In this document: piece by piece, positions 10,315-20,932 of the stretch
How the letters are laid out: every line of letters starts with the position of its first letter
Position numbering within the stretch: position 1 is the first letter of the stretch
Assembly (NCBI GenBank): GCA_003313425.1
Contig: NHZP01000001.1
Coordinates: forward strand, 1,178,001-1,242,000
Direction of reading: 5' to 3'
Source of the DNA: Pseudopyrenochaeta lycopersici
Lineage: Eukaryota; Ascomycota; Dothideomycetes; Pleosporales; Pseudopyrenochaetaceae
DNA length: 64,000 nt
The notes under the pieces: model-generated
Database searches by the model: none
What the model was told of the DNA's origin: nothing
Seen by the model: the letters and a program-made list of their open reading frames with translations, nothing else
Made by a program: the position numbers and the translations under genes

Positions 10315-13300
10315 ATGAATATCCACCGCCCGCCTGCAGCGTCGCCGCCGCCCGCAGACCCCCCAGCACCCTCGCATCGCCGCCCCTCGTCGCGCAGTGC
10401 CTCCATCTCGTCGTCGTCGGTCGTCACCGTCACCCGCTCCGCCTCGCTGTCGCTCAGAGACGCCCTCCCCGAGCCCTCCAAACCCCACAAGCGGGCCACA
10501 CCGCCTCCGTCCGCCAGACGGCGCTCCAGCGCAGCCAACGGCGCGGCCGATGCCATTGCCTTGTTCAGGGACGGCGCCGCCAACATAAACCGCTGGTCCC
10601 AGAGCACCACCAGCAGCACCAGATCGGGCAAGGAAAAAGGCCACTACCCACACCCGAGCTTCTCGCGCAAACTGAGCATTAGCACCTCCGGGCCCCTCTC
10701 CGCGCTCACCACCATCAATGGCCCTGCACCTCTCCCAAGCTCGCCCTCACGCCTGCATTCCTCGCCCTCGCGCAACATCAACAACAACAACAACAACAAC
10801 AACATCATCATCAACCACGCCAGCCACCACCTGCATCCCGCCAATCCCTCGCCCACATCGAGCCCGCGGCGTGCCCGACCGCGGTCCCCCTCCTACGAGG
10901 GCCCTTCGTCTGTGACGGCACCGCCCACTGTCCCTCTGCTGCCCCCCATCCTCCTGCCCGCGACTGTGTATGATCCAAATACCCCGCCAAGCGCCTCGAC
11001 CGCCAACACCCCCTCCACCGCCGGCCTCTTCACTCCGAACCTCTTCACGGGACAGCAGCCCCGCGACTATTTCAACTCGAAGCCTCTGTCCCCCCTCCCC
11101 CCCGGTCAGAGACCATCATCGCGCAGCCAGGTCGACAAAGTGCTGGCCAAATCTCCGCTCGGCTCGCCAGCCATAATTGGTGTTCACGAGCCGGACGCAA
11201 GGTACGACTCCGCTTCGGGCCCAGCTCGGCCCACCACAGCACGACGGCCCTCGATTCCCGGCCCAAGGGATACTGCACAGAAGCAGCAGCAGCCGCCGCC
11301 GCCGCCCAGTGCGGGGCAGAGACGTGCTGCTTCGCGAGACCATTCCCGGAGCCAAAGCAGAGACCACCACCGAAGTGAAAGCAGAGACCACGGCAGGAGC
11401 TCCAGCAGGGACCATCTTCGAAGCGAAAGCAACGTCAGCGCCAGGCTCGACGACAGCTACCAGGGCACGCCTCCCCGCACTCGCGAGCGGAGAGAAAAGG
11501 ACAAGAAGACGATGCTGTCGCGGGCGCTGCAAAAGGCAAACACTGCAGTCTTGCTCGACAATGCCCAAAACTTTGAGGGCGCCATGGAGGCGTACGAGGA
11601 CGCATGCAAGCTGCTCCAGCAGGTCATGATCCGCAGCTCGCAGGAGGAAGATAGGCGCAAGCTGGACGCAATCGTAAGTACCTGTAGCTCCATACCACCG
11701 CTATATAATACTGACAACCCCGTAGCGAGTGACATACAACAACCGCATCGAGGAGCTTCGCCGATTGGATCCTGGATACGCAAACCACAGTGGAAAATCA
11801 CTGCCAGCACGCCCTATGAGCGGCGAGTCATTGGACGAGCATCGATCTATGCTCCTAATGGATGATGATGAGCCTGCCATGGTGCAGACAGCCACAATGA
11901 CACGGATAATAAATGATCGCCCATTTGACAATCCGTCATTCAAAGCAGAGCCTGAACCGCCACCACCCTCGAATCAACTACCCCTCCGCAAGACTGAATT
12001 TGGGGCTGCCAGAGAGTCGGTCATTTCGACCGCGATCCGGGATGTGCAGAGGGGCATGCAAAACTCACAATTTCACCTGCAACCACCTCCTGGACGACTT
12101 GCGAATCCCGCAACTGCCCTCCGAACACCCGGCCTCGAGTCACCCATGGACCGAACGTACATGCCTCCGCCTCTATCCCCCAAAAGGTCCAAATCACCGT
12201 TATTCAGCGCTGCCAGAGAGCTGCAGCCAGAAGAACAGAGCCAATTACTACAGCCGCAGCAGACAACACAAGTGAAACACCAACGAGTTCAGAGCAACGA
12301 GTCAACGTCATGGCTCGACACCATTGACGAGTCTGGGGGCTCTTCGTGCTCGTCGTCTGTTCACTCGCTCTCAACAGGTGGACTGCGGCGAAAGCACATT
12401 CGAAATGCAAGCGGAGGGACAGAAGCCGAATTCGATGCTGCTCTCGACGCAGCTGTTGAGGCAGCTTACGACGAAGGCTACGAACCATATGAGGACGATC
12501 TGTCCACACCCGCCGATCTGATCGCCACCAGATTGAGAAATGTGGAGCTAGCAAAAGAGCGAGTACGGGAAGTGGAACGGGAAGAGGCGATTGCAGCGGC
12601 CAAATACCGCTACAAAGAGATCCAACTCCGAAATGAGGCCTTGCCTCACGTCCGGGAAAGCGCCGAACTCAGTTTCAACGATGAAGCAGAAGAGGAGGAA
12701 CGATTGCTGGACGAAATGACGAGGGAGTACATGCTTGACGGCTTTGATTTCGACCTTCAGACGAAGTCATCGCTGCCGCGGCAATCCGACTCGAGTGGCT
12801 TTTCTGGAAGCACGTACAACAGCTCAGTATCCTCGCACAGGACAACGGGTGGAACGTCGCTTTCGACGGTTGCAGAAGTCATACATCCAGCGAGCAAACC
12901 ACCGCCCCCGCACTCTCCGCCCCCTATTCCTGCGCCTCTGGGAGCCTTGCCCGCATTACCTCCGGTTCCAGAGTCACAAACGTCCCAGACCAACGATGTT
13001 GCAGAGGTCACACCCCGGCCCTCTACGGCCACAAAGGAAGCCGCCTCTGTCAGAAATCGGAGATTATCAGGACAAAACGCTAAATCGTTGAAGATCGAAA
13101 CATCCCTGCCACCAGTGCCTGCCGCCCCACATACCGAAAAGCCTCCAGTCCCAGCAAAGGACTCGCCCACTGATATTCCGCCTTTGCCAAAGTCTGCGCT
13201 TGCAACTACATTCAATGCCCAATCCGGCTTAGACCCTGCATTTAAGCTACCAGCTCTACCACAATTAGCTCAACAAAATAGCCTCAGGGCTCCGTCACCA

Positions 13301-14668
13301 CAGCCGCTGCTCCACAGCCCTGCCGACACCACCGCCACTGTCTCACCAGCAACGCCAGCCCTCAGCCATGCTATCTCAAACGAATCTGGCCTGGTGCCCA
13401 GCTCACCAAAAACTGGTAAAAACTCGGCTATGGGAATCAGGAAGAACAAGTCGTCCCTCAGCTTAAAGGCGCGAAACTTGTCGATATCAAGCCCAGATGG
13501 CTCGGATGGCTCAGTCGGAACCCCTCTCAGTACGACGTTCTCGCTGACCGGTCGAAAACCAAGCAATGCAGGGTTGCCGCTCCCAACGCCTAGCATCCCT
13601 ACTTTTAATGTCGACGGCTTACCAAGCGGTGGTATGCACTTGTTTGAGAGTGACATTCACTCACCCTTTTCACCGGGCTCACCAAGTCCGGCTGTCACGA
13701 ACGCGCCGATCCCGCTGGAGCCATGCCCTGACTCGTATTTGCTGCGGCCGTTCTGGCTGATGCGGTGCTTCTACCAGACGATCGCACATCCGCGTGGTGG
13801 ATACCTGTCAACAAAGCTTTTCATTCCCCGTGATGTCTGGCGAGTTAAAGGCGTCAAGTTGAAGAATGTTGAAGACAAAATTGCGAATTGCGATCTTCTT
13901 ACCGCGGCACTACAAAAGCTAGCATCCGTAGACACATTGGATGCGGATGCCATACTCGAAGAAATGCAGTCCCTCGAGTTGGTGCTCGACCAGGTGCAAG
14001 CCCAGTTGGCGAAGAAGCTCGGAAATGAGGTTGGAGTGCACAGCGTTTCATCTCTGTTCAGGGATGCAACCACAGTAGGTGAAGGCGCGGCATCTGCGGA
14101 CGGCTTCGGAAAGAGCTCTTACGGCTCGCAAGATCACGCACCGAAGAGTGCAGTTGCACAGGGCAAATCCTACCTTACCTCCTGGCGCAAACTGCGATCA
14201 AAGAATTCAGGGGTCAATCTGGCTAGTATGACTAGCGGCAGGAGCGTCGAGGTTCCCAAGGATACTTTGGTCATGAATACTTTGCCGATGACGAGCTTAC
14301 CCACAATCAGATTTGCAAAGCGGGACGTAAGCGGTGTGATGTTCGAGGGGCCCAATTCAGGTTACATGGGTAGTTTGGCGCGGTTGTTTGATTCAGTCCA
14401 AATACTGGGTAAGTCAATACATGTCCCATCTTCCTCTTCTACTCTTCATCATGATGAATACGATACTTACACGACGACAGATCAAATCGCCCGCCAAGTC
14501 GAAGACCCAGGCCTCAAGCACTCATCACCAACTCACGTCGGCCTCGAACTCTCCGCCCGTCACGCCGCTGAGTTCTTTGGCTTTTATATCTGCCGCTTTG
14601 TGCTCACAGATGTGACCATGATGTTGGACAAATTTATCAAGAGGGGGAGCGAGTGGGTACTGGTATAG
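10315..14668 (+). CDS. Large MIT-domain protein with disordered N-terminal half
   Basis: Exons 10315-11673, 11726-14408 and 14481-14668 join in phase to 1409 residues. Residues 1-390 are Pro/Ser/Arg-rich, with an eight-Asn run and an SRDH/SESR repeat block near 11340-11430. Residues about 397-475 form an MIT (microtubule-interacting and transport) three-helix domain (LSRALQKANTAVLLDNAQNF, RIEELRRLDPG). MIT domains usually bind ESCRT-III tails, so a role in endosomal or membrane trafficking is plausible. The middle is low complexity with a charged helix (ELAKERVREVEREE). The last ~300 residues (RPFWLMRCFYQTIAHPRGGYLS to the end) look folded and conserved-type, but I cannot name that domain. 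Intron 2 (14409-14480) is 72 nt and stop-free, so retention would add 24 residues. Confidence 0.8.
10780..10803 (+). repeat. Coding (AAC)8 microsatellite
   Basis: Eight AAC units encode eight Asn residues inside the disordered N-terminal region of the MIT-domain protein, followed by three ATC codons. Confidence 0.9.
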
Positions 14669-15211
14669 AACATCTAGACGGTGTTTGTGTACTAGGATCT
14701 ACGAAGGAATGGCAAGGAAACGATGATGTGTAATGTTATGGTGTAATGAGATGAACGTATTAGGGCTTGCGGCTAGCCTGAAACTTACGCTCATTTCTAC
14801 AACGAACAAAGATTCTTCACTTTTGGAACACGTCAACTTTTGTTATTTCGATTGGGAAAGGGAGGGAACGAGGGGGAGTTGTCGTCGCATTTTGGACCAT
14901 AGGGCCATTAAGGATGGTGTTTGGTTCACGATTTTCTTTTCTGGACTCATGCGGTTGCATACTGGCTTCTTTTACTGTCCAAGATATCCCAGTCATCTTA
15001 GCTATCTGTTATTCTTATCAATGGAGCGTTGCATTTTTTGCCGTGGCCATGCATTGTTACCTTGCAAGTCGTGTAAGAGAATCGACGTGGGTAGACTGCA
15101 GTACAGGCAAGAGCTAGAAGATTCAATTTGAATAGCTTCATTTGAGAACGATTACCTAGCAGAGCGAGTGCGGAACATACAGGGGGGGCAGCAGAATACA
15201 GGAAGTGTTGT
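14669..15211. other. Intergenic between convergent genes
   Basis: The region lies between the 3' ends of the MIT-domain gene (+) and the secreted-protein gene (-). It holds only short frames without recognisable content and probably both 3' UTRs. Confidence 0.5.
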
Positions 15212-16152
15212 TCAAACTACAAACAATCGTCCCACGCGAGCGACCTCTGTAGTCCTCACCTTTGTCTCATGCCTTCCCCATAGTTCTTCATGTGCATAAA
15301 ACCTTCCCTTATTCGGCGGCAGCCTCATCGGTTCAGCCTTCCTCTTCTCAATCCCGGTGTCTCCTGACTCCCCAGTGTTTCTACCAGAACCGCTCACACG
15401 CCCTGGGAGGTTGAGGAAACGACTCCACGCCTGCTGCGCGTCTTCAAGGCTGCTACTCGCCCTTATCGTCCGTATCACAGCCGCGCTCTTAATGAGATCG
15501 TTCTGCAGCATGGCGGACTGGAGCGTTGAGATACTCTGCTGCAGGGCTTCGATGGCTTCGTGGACTGGGGCGTTCATCTCACGGTGGTATGAGCGGCCAA
15601 GTGAAGTGAGGCTGGTGCTGAGGTTGGGGATGGAGGAAACGTAGTCGATGTACGGTGTCGATAGGTCCGTGGTGAGGTTACTGGTCGATGGAGTCGTCGA
15701 GGGCAGTATGGAGGGAAGCACCATACTAGAGGTCAAAGGGAGGGTCGGCGTCCACGTAATGTTATTGGAGTTAGTAGTATTGGAAAGGTTGCTCGGGAGG
15801 AGCCAGGAAGTCTTTTGATATGTCAGCCCCGTTGCTCAGAATGGGTTCAGATAGGACAGATACATGCTTTGTTCGTGTCGAGCTGCCACTTCGATCTTAA
15901 GATCGTAGTTGTAATATTGTTGACAAGGTCTGCAGTCCCCATCTGGCCACCACTTAAACCGAATAAACCGAAGCCCCAGCCTTTATTGGGATTATTTTCA
16001 GCGCCAATTGTGTTCGCTGCTGCGTTGATAACGGTCCTTAGGTCGATTAGGTCCTGCACAGCGGGCGTAGCGACGGCGGCAGGACCGAGGATGATTGCAG
16101 TGACGTAAATGGCCGTGAGGATTGGGCGAATCCTCAACGGCATCAAGGACAT
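15212..16152 (-). CDS. Predicted secreted or anchored protein of unknown function, probable GC-AG intron
   Basis: Two coding segments fit one gene. The first, from ATG 16152, starts with a basic-hydrophobic signal peptide (IRPILTAIYVTAIILGPAAVA, written here in part: cleavage likely after AVA) and continues with a Gly/Asn-rich region. The second, in the frame ending at 15212, has Ser/Thr-rich sequence, then a helical part (EAIEALQQSISTLQSAM) and a basic tail. No GT donor joins them in phase. A GC-AG intron 15867-15812 (56 nt, branch GCTGAC, acceptor CAAAAG) does, giving 294 residues. With the nearby GT donor (15863-15862) and the same acceptor, a stop follows after 16 codons. Three orphan minus-strand genes lie side by side here. 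No homologous family recognised. Confidence 0.55.
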
Positions 16153-16561
16153 ATTGAGACTGGACAGCGACTAGCGAATGCAGGAGCTGCTAGGCTGTTG
16201 GATGAGCAATGTTAGATGGTAATCGTGAGGAGTGATACCGGCTGATAGATGTGTACCAGGTAAGGGTAAAGCAGATTATCAGGTTGAAGAGTGAGAAAGG
16301 CACCTGTGTGATTGACCCTTTATGAATCATCCAAAAAGCTAACAAGAAAGCGTCATTCTCGTGGAGTGGTTCCTGGCCGGACACGGAAAGAGCAAGAGAG
16401 GTGTGATGGCAACTTTCCGTAAAAGAAGTGTATTCCAAGTATATTGTGCAAGAGCGAGCTGTCGGCAGTCCAATGTAAGGATGCGAGGCAGTTTCCCCAA
16501 AACGCTTCGTCCAGACACAGCCAAAGCCGGGAAAATACCGTTTGCTGGAGCTTCTGGGATC
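16153..16561. other. Intergenic between two minus-strand genes
   Basis: About 0.4 kb that must hold the 3' end of the membrane-protein gene and the promoter of the secreted-protein gene. No clear element seen. Confidence 0.45.
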
Positions 16562-17866
16562 TCATCCGAAATGGGGGAGAAAGTTTGTCCATTCTGATGT
16601 CTTGTAAACTGCTCTCGGCGAAGCTCTCAAACCCACAAAAGCTTCAACAAGTAGAAACAATCTAGCCGCAGCATACAGAACAATACAAGCCCAGTGGATG
16701 GCAAAACAGAGCCGTCTTATCCACCTCACCTTCATCGATGTATCGTCAAGATCATGCCATGCGTTCTTCCACCATTTCCCAGTCACCATCCATTGAAGAA
16801 TGCCTGAACACCACCACGAGAAAGGAATGCCAGTGGTCATGAGCACCGAACAGACTCTCCAGCCATATTGCTCGATTGCTGTAGGAAAGTCGAAGTTCCA
16901 TGCCGCTATGTGAATGGCGCCGACGAGAAGGAAGACAGTTGCATTTAGCCCAGACTGGCCCATGGGTCGAAACGACAAGCGTATTGCGTCAAGACATTCT
17001 TTCGTAAGGCTGTATGTCTTATAATCGCTGATAATGAGTGGGTAATTCCTGTTCACCCTGCCTACGGTCTCGGGTCGCGTAGGATCGATCCGCGGAAAGA
17101 AATATCCAGGGCGTTCGATGATCAGCATCGTAGGCACATCGACTTCATATGGCTTGTCCCACCAGAGCCAGTAGATAGAAGCCGCACACGGGATGTAAGC
17201 TAGCGTGCTGACTTCGAGAGTTGTCAGTGGAAGTTCTTGTATGAGGCGAGCAATACTTTGAATCAACAACCAGATAATCTGCGATAATGTCACGATCTTG
17301 ATGAGTCCGTCGGCTTTGCCCTTGTCCCGAATCTCTTCTTCCGTGATCCAATGCTTAGTATCAATTCGACCATCGCGAATATACCCACAGATTGTGTCCG
17401 CGCCTAGGTACGATATGTTTCGACCATTAGGGTCTATGTTGCCATAAGCGTTCCAGCGTACACCAAAGCCACCCATAGTTTCATAGAAGCCATGCGTAAT
17501 GCTCCATTTCTCCTTCGGCTTTCTTGCCGAAACAACTTGCATGATCTCTTGAGCCTCTGATCTTTGGGCGAAGGCAAGGTAGATAAAAATCTCAGGCGCA
17601 ACGACTCCTATAAGTAGACATATAGTCCGATCGAGATATTGCTGCTTCCATGTTGCTTGGGGAGCTGGAATATCCGGATGAATGGCAGTCCAGCAGCAGA
17701 GGAAAACGGTGAACAAACATGACCAGAGGACCTCGATCGTGCTCCGGTAGTTTGGGGCTGAATACCAGCCTTGCTTTCCCGTGGGCACGAACTCGGTAGA
17801 CAATTCGATAGCTAAGCTCGAAGCGAGCAGAGAAAAAATAACAACAAGAATACATGACCGGAACAT
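16562..17866 (-). CDS. Polytopic membrane protein, fungal, unknown function
   Basis: A single uninterrupted frame of 434 residues from ATG 17866 to TGA at 16564-16562. An N-terminal hydrophobic segment (residues about 3-19) looks like a signal peptide. It is followed by about seven membrane spans near residues 47-63, 80-98, 193-212, 219-240, 308-325, 335-358 and 395-418. Between spans 2 and 3 lies a ~95-residue hydrophilic loop (KWSITHGFYETMGGFGVRW). The pattern is like the large, poorly described group of fungal integral membrane proteins with no assigned substrate. No transporter signature or catalytic motif was seen. The neighbours on both sides are also minus-strand orphans. Confidence 0.72.
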   Translation of the reverse strand: MFRSCILVVIFSLLASSLAIELSTEFVPTGKQGWYSAPNYRSTIEVLWSCLFTVFLCCWTAIHPDIPAPQATWKQQYLDRTICLLIGVVAPEIFIYLAFAQRSEAQEIMQVVSARKPKEKWSITHGFYETMGGFGVRWNAYGNIDPNGRNISYLGADTICGYIRDGRIDTKHWITEEEIRDKGKADGLIKIVTLSQIIWLLIQSIARLIQELPLTTLEVSTLAYIPCAASIYWLWWDKPYEVDVPTMLIIERPGYFFPRIDPTRPETVGRVNRNYPLIISDYKTYSLTKECLDAIRLSFRPMGQSGLNATVFLLVGAIHIAAWNFDFPTAIEQYGWRVCSVLMTTGIPFSWWCSGILQWMVTGKWWKNAWHDLDDTSMKVRWIRRLCFAIHWACIVLYAAARLFLLVEAFVGLRASPRAVYKTSEWTNFLPHFG

Positions 17867-18615
17867 CGCGTACTTAGTGTATCCAAATGTTCAAGGTATA
17901 GTCACCGCAGGTAGTCGGTTGCGGAAAGACGAGTTGCATGATAGGAGAGAGCTGAACATGAGAAATCCTGCTAACCGTAATTGGACATCATATGCCATTC
18001 CCCAGGATTAAAGTGGCAGCCACGAAGTGACTGCAAGTCTTCGGGCTAAACCTTTTGCACTGTAAATATGCTGGAAAATTGCGGATCCTACCAGGTTCTA
18101 TCGAGCTTTCAACTGAGCTGGGCTTCTATGCCTACCCCTAATCAGGTGCAATGCAGTTCCGTTCGAAGGTCAAGAGTGCTTCATTTTATGGATGTACTGC
18201 TTCAATACTCTTTCAGGACGCCAAACTCATTGTCTTGCCAATTGCGACCCTCTGGTCCGTTACAGGTATATGCATGGTAAGTTGAGATGTACGTAGCGAC
18301 CAGGCGAAGCGCTCCATCGAAGCCCTATTGAACGCAACTCCCTTACATTCAGGGACTGCTCTTATACTTTCAACATGACTACGGCAACTACAGGCTCCGG
18401 GGAAAGATCGCAGCTAATATAGGAAACATCTCCCATGGGCCAAGCTGTTTCCAGACGTTGATATTGCGACTGTAGGTACGCAGCTGTAGGTACGCAGCTG
18501 TAGGTACGCAGCTGTTAAGACCCTAGCAATATCAGGGAGCCTTCTTCCGAGACTGCTGTTTCTTGGGTATCCTTAAGTCTTTGGAGGCACTTGTCTTCGC
18601 GAAAGTCACTTATGC
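17867..18615. other. Intergenic with a 14-bp tandem repeat
   Basis: Separates two minus-strand orphan genes. It contains the triplicated 14-bp unit at 18470-18511. Otherwise only short frames without recognisable content. Confidence 0.5.
18470..18511. repeat. 14-bp unit repeated three times in tandem
   Basis: CTGTAGGTACGCAG is present in three perfect head-to-tail copies, followed by a partial fourth (CTGT). It is non-coding, about 100 bp downstream of the stop of the minus-strand gene at 18616. Confidence 0.95.
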
Positions 18616-20388
18616 TCACCACACCGGTCCTTGGAAGCTTCCACGATCGGCTTTTGAAGTCGTGCTTCCCTTTTCGTACGCCCTCCACCAAAGTCCCAAG
18701 TTCGCTGCGACTAGCAGATCCATCATTTTTAGTCCTTCATCTTCAATGATCATCTTACCCAGCTTCGCTTGCTTTCCACCAAAGCCACCTCCCGCAAACT
18801 CTTGTCCCAGAGACAAGTCCAAACGGTCCAAAGAGTTCCTAGCATCCTCGACACTATCGTCGCGATTGATAGATGCGGAAGAATTATTCCGACTGTGTCG
18901 CCCACGGTGGAAAAAGGATGATCGTTTCGATGACTCTTCTCCTCGGGGCGTAGCTACCTTGGAGCTATTGGGGAGATTGAATCTCAGTTCACTGACTTGT
19001 GTAATAGCAGGCGGCGCTCCTTGAAGCCCTGGAACCATATGACGGCACTGAGGAATAGTTAGTGCAAATTTAGGAAGGAATCATAGAACATTTTTATACC
19101 TTCAGTGAGCCTCCAACAGCACCTGTGGCAAACTCACATCGACCGTTCCACGGGCTAGTAAAAACGTAGCCACGAAAGCTTGCCTGCCTATCAGAAACTT
19201 GAGTGGTGCTATAAGATTGATCATTGCGCGTCAAAAACGAGGATGACGGTGGGGGCCGTGCATCCATCGAAGATCTTTCTTCTTGCGCACCGTAATTGTT
19301 TGCGAAATTTGGATGCCCAGCACTGAAGTCATGGGAGTTCTTTTTCCGATTTCCAAACCCGCCATTGGTATGCTGTGAACCTTCCATCCATAAGCGTCGG
19401 CGGAAAGTATTTTCACTTGATGAAGTCGGATAACCCATCCAGGGCTCCGGTGCTGGAGACTGTGTCGCAACTCCCGTTTGATTAGATCGAACAGAGAGAT
19501 CGTTCGATCGATTTGGCAAGTTTGTCTCGCCTCCGCTTTGTGAATGAAGAAACTTGGAGTAGCCAGGATTAAATATCTCGATGTACATCGGGGTCCCGAT
19601 CTTCCTCTTCGATGCGAAATCAGTCGGACTTATCGACGAAACTTCGAGGACTGAAGGATCTTCAATTCGAGCAACGTTCCACTGAGCGCCAGAGGCCGGG
19701 TCTCGTCGAATAAGAGTAAGCGATGTTCCAACAGGTTGAGGCCTCTCCGAGGAGCTACGTGGTGCTGCTGTTGGTCGCTGATTTTCCTGCCTTTGCTGAA
19801 TTGTGTCGAAAGAGCGACGCGAACTGTAATCTGCGCCTGATATTTCTGGTCTATGCGCGTTCTGCGCGTAGCTTTGAGTGCTTACATTCTGTTTGCTCTC
19901 ATAGTTGCTAATTGGTGCTAGAGTCCCAGGCAAAGGTTTTCTCAGAGGAGCTCCTGCCCCACCAGGAGCAAACGAAACCCCTGGAACAGCCTTGCGTTGA
20001 ACTGGTGGTGCAAATGATCGATTTGGATTTTGGGATTGCTCAGAATAATCAGGATCGCGAAAGTCGGGAGGAGCGAGAAGGTGGGCATCTTCTGGTTGCT
20101 CAACATGGACAAAGTAAAGCGAACTCTGGATATCTTCCGCAGTTACCACCTTTTCGCGTGGTTTCATTGGAGAGAGGAAAACATCTAGAGTGTCATATTA
20201 GCGTCAAAGTGGCCATAGCTAGGCGGGACAGCTGGACCTTTGCTGCCAGGCACCCGGGCAATGTAAAGGACCAGTGGCTCATGTTTCACGTGAGTTGGGT
20301 TTCTTGGATATGCTGGCGGATTGGAAGCAAGTGCTGTGAGCGAAGATAAAGATTTGGCTTCAATAGCCGTCGAAGTCATTTGAGCCAT
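18616..20388 (-). CDS. Fungal protein of unknown function, largely disordered
   Basis: Exons 20388-20238, 20184-19100 and 19047-18616 join in phase to 555 residues; introns are 53 and 52 nt. The first exon (HEPLVLYIARVPGSK) and the start of exon 2 (DVFLSPMKPREKVVTAEDI) form a compact, conserved-looking N-terminal region. Most of the middle is Ser/Asn/Arg/Pro-rich and probably disordered. The end has a Gly-rich patch and an amphipathic or hydrophobic helix (GLKMMDLLVAANLGLWW) about 25-40 residues from the C-terminus. I do not recognise the family. The start could equally be the ATG at 20379, three codons inside. Intron 1 uses a weak donor (GTCCAG), but phase and sequence continuity support it. 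Confidence 0.7.
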
Positions 20389-20932
20389 GAGCTGAGATAA
20401 GCGAGATATAGAAAGTGGATAGAGAAAGATGAGCTACTTAACCTAAGCCCGACGGGTGTTACGAAGAGATTCTTGTTTCATACATATAAGAGGCAAAAGC
20501 AAGCTGAGCTCGTGCTTGCGTTTCGGTGGCTGTGCATACGCGTCGTCGCCGAATGGCCGGGACTATTTTGAACAGCAAATGCGTCGTCTTGGCCTTTCAA
20601 TGCGCAGTGCGAATGGTAAGCGGGTCTGACAGCCGAGCATCGTTCGCAAAACCCTGAACGGGAACGAGGCTGGTGCTGTTGAAGGACAGGACCGGCAGCG
20701 GTTGGGGTTACGGTTGCCTATTGGCCCACTAAAAAGTGGTACTGAACGTCCTCCTGTGCATCCTAGCGCGAAAGTCTGCGAAATCTTGGCCCGTCGTGCA
20801 TTTTGACTTCGATTTTCTCGAGCCCGCACACGACACGCCGCCGCCGCTCCCCCACCAGCTCGACTGTCTGCAATTTCCGAATAGGGTCGTTGATAGAATC
20901 GGAAACCCCGGTCTTGTTGTAGTTTGTGCAAA
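20389..20932. other. Divergent promoter region between the 18.6-20.4 kb gene and RRP14
   Basis: 544 bp between two start codons on opposite strands. It includes one ACGCGT at 20538-20543. A purine/pyrimidine-balanced leader precedes each gene, and I see no open frame with coding character. Confidence 0.5.
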
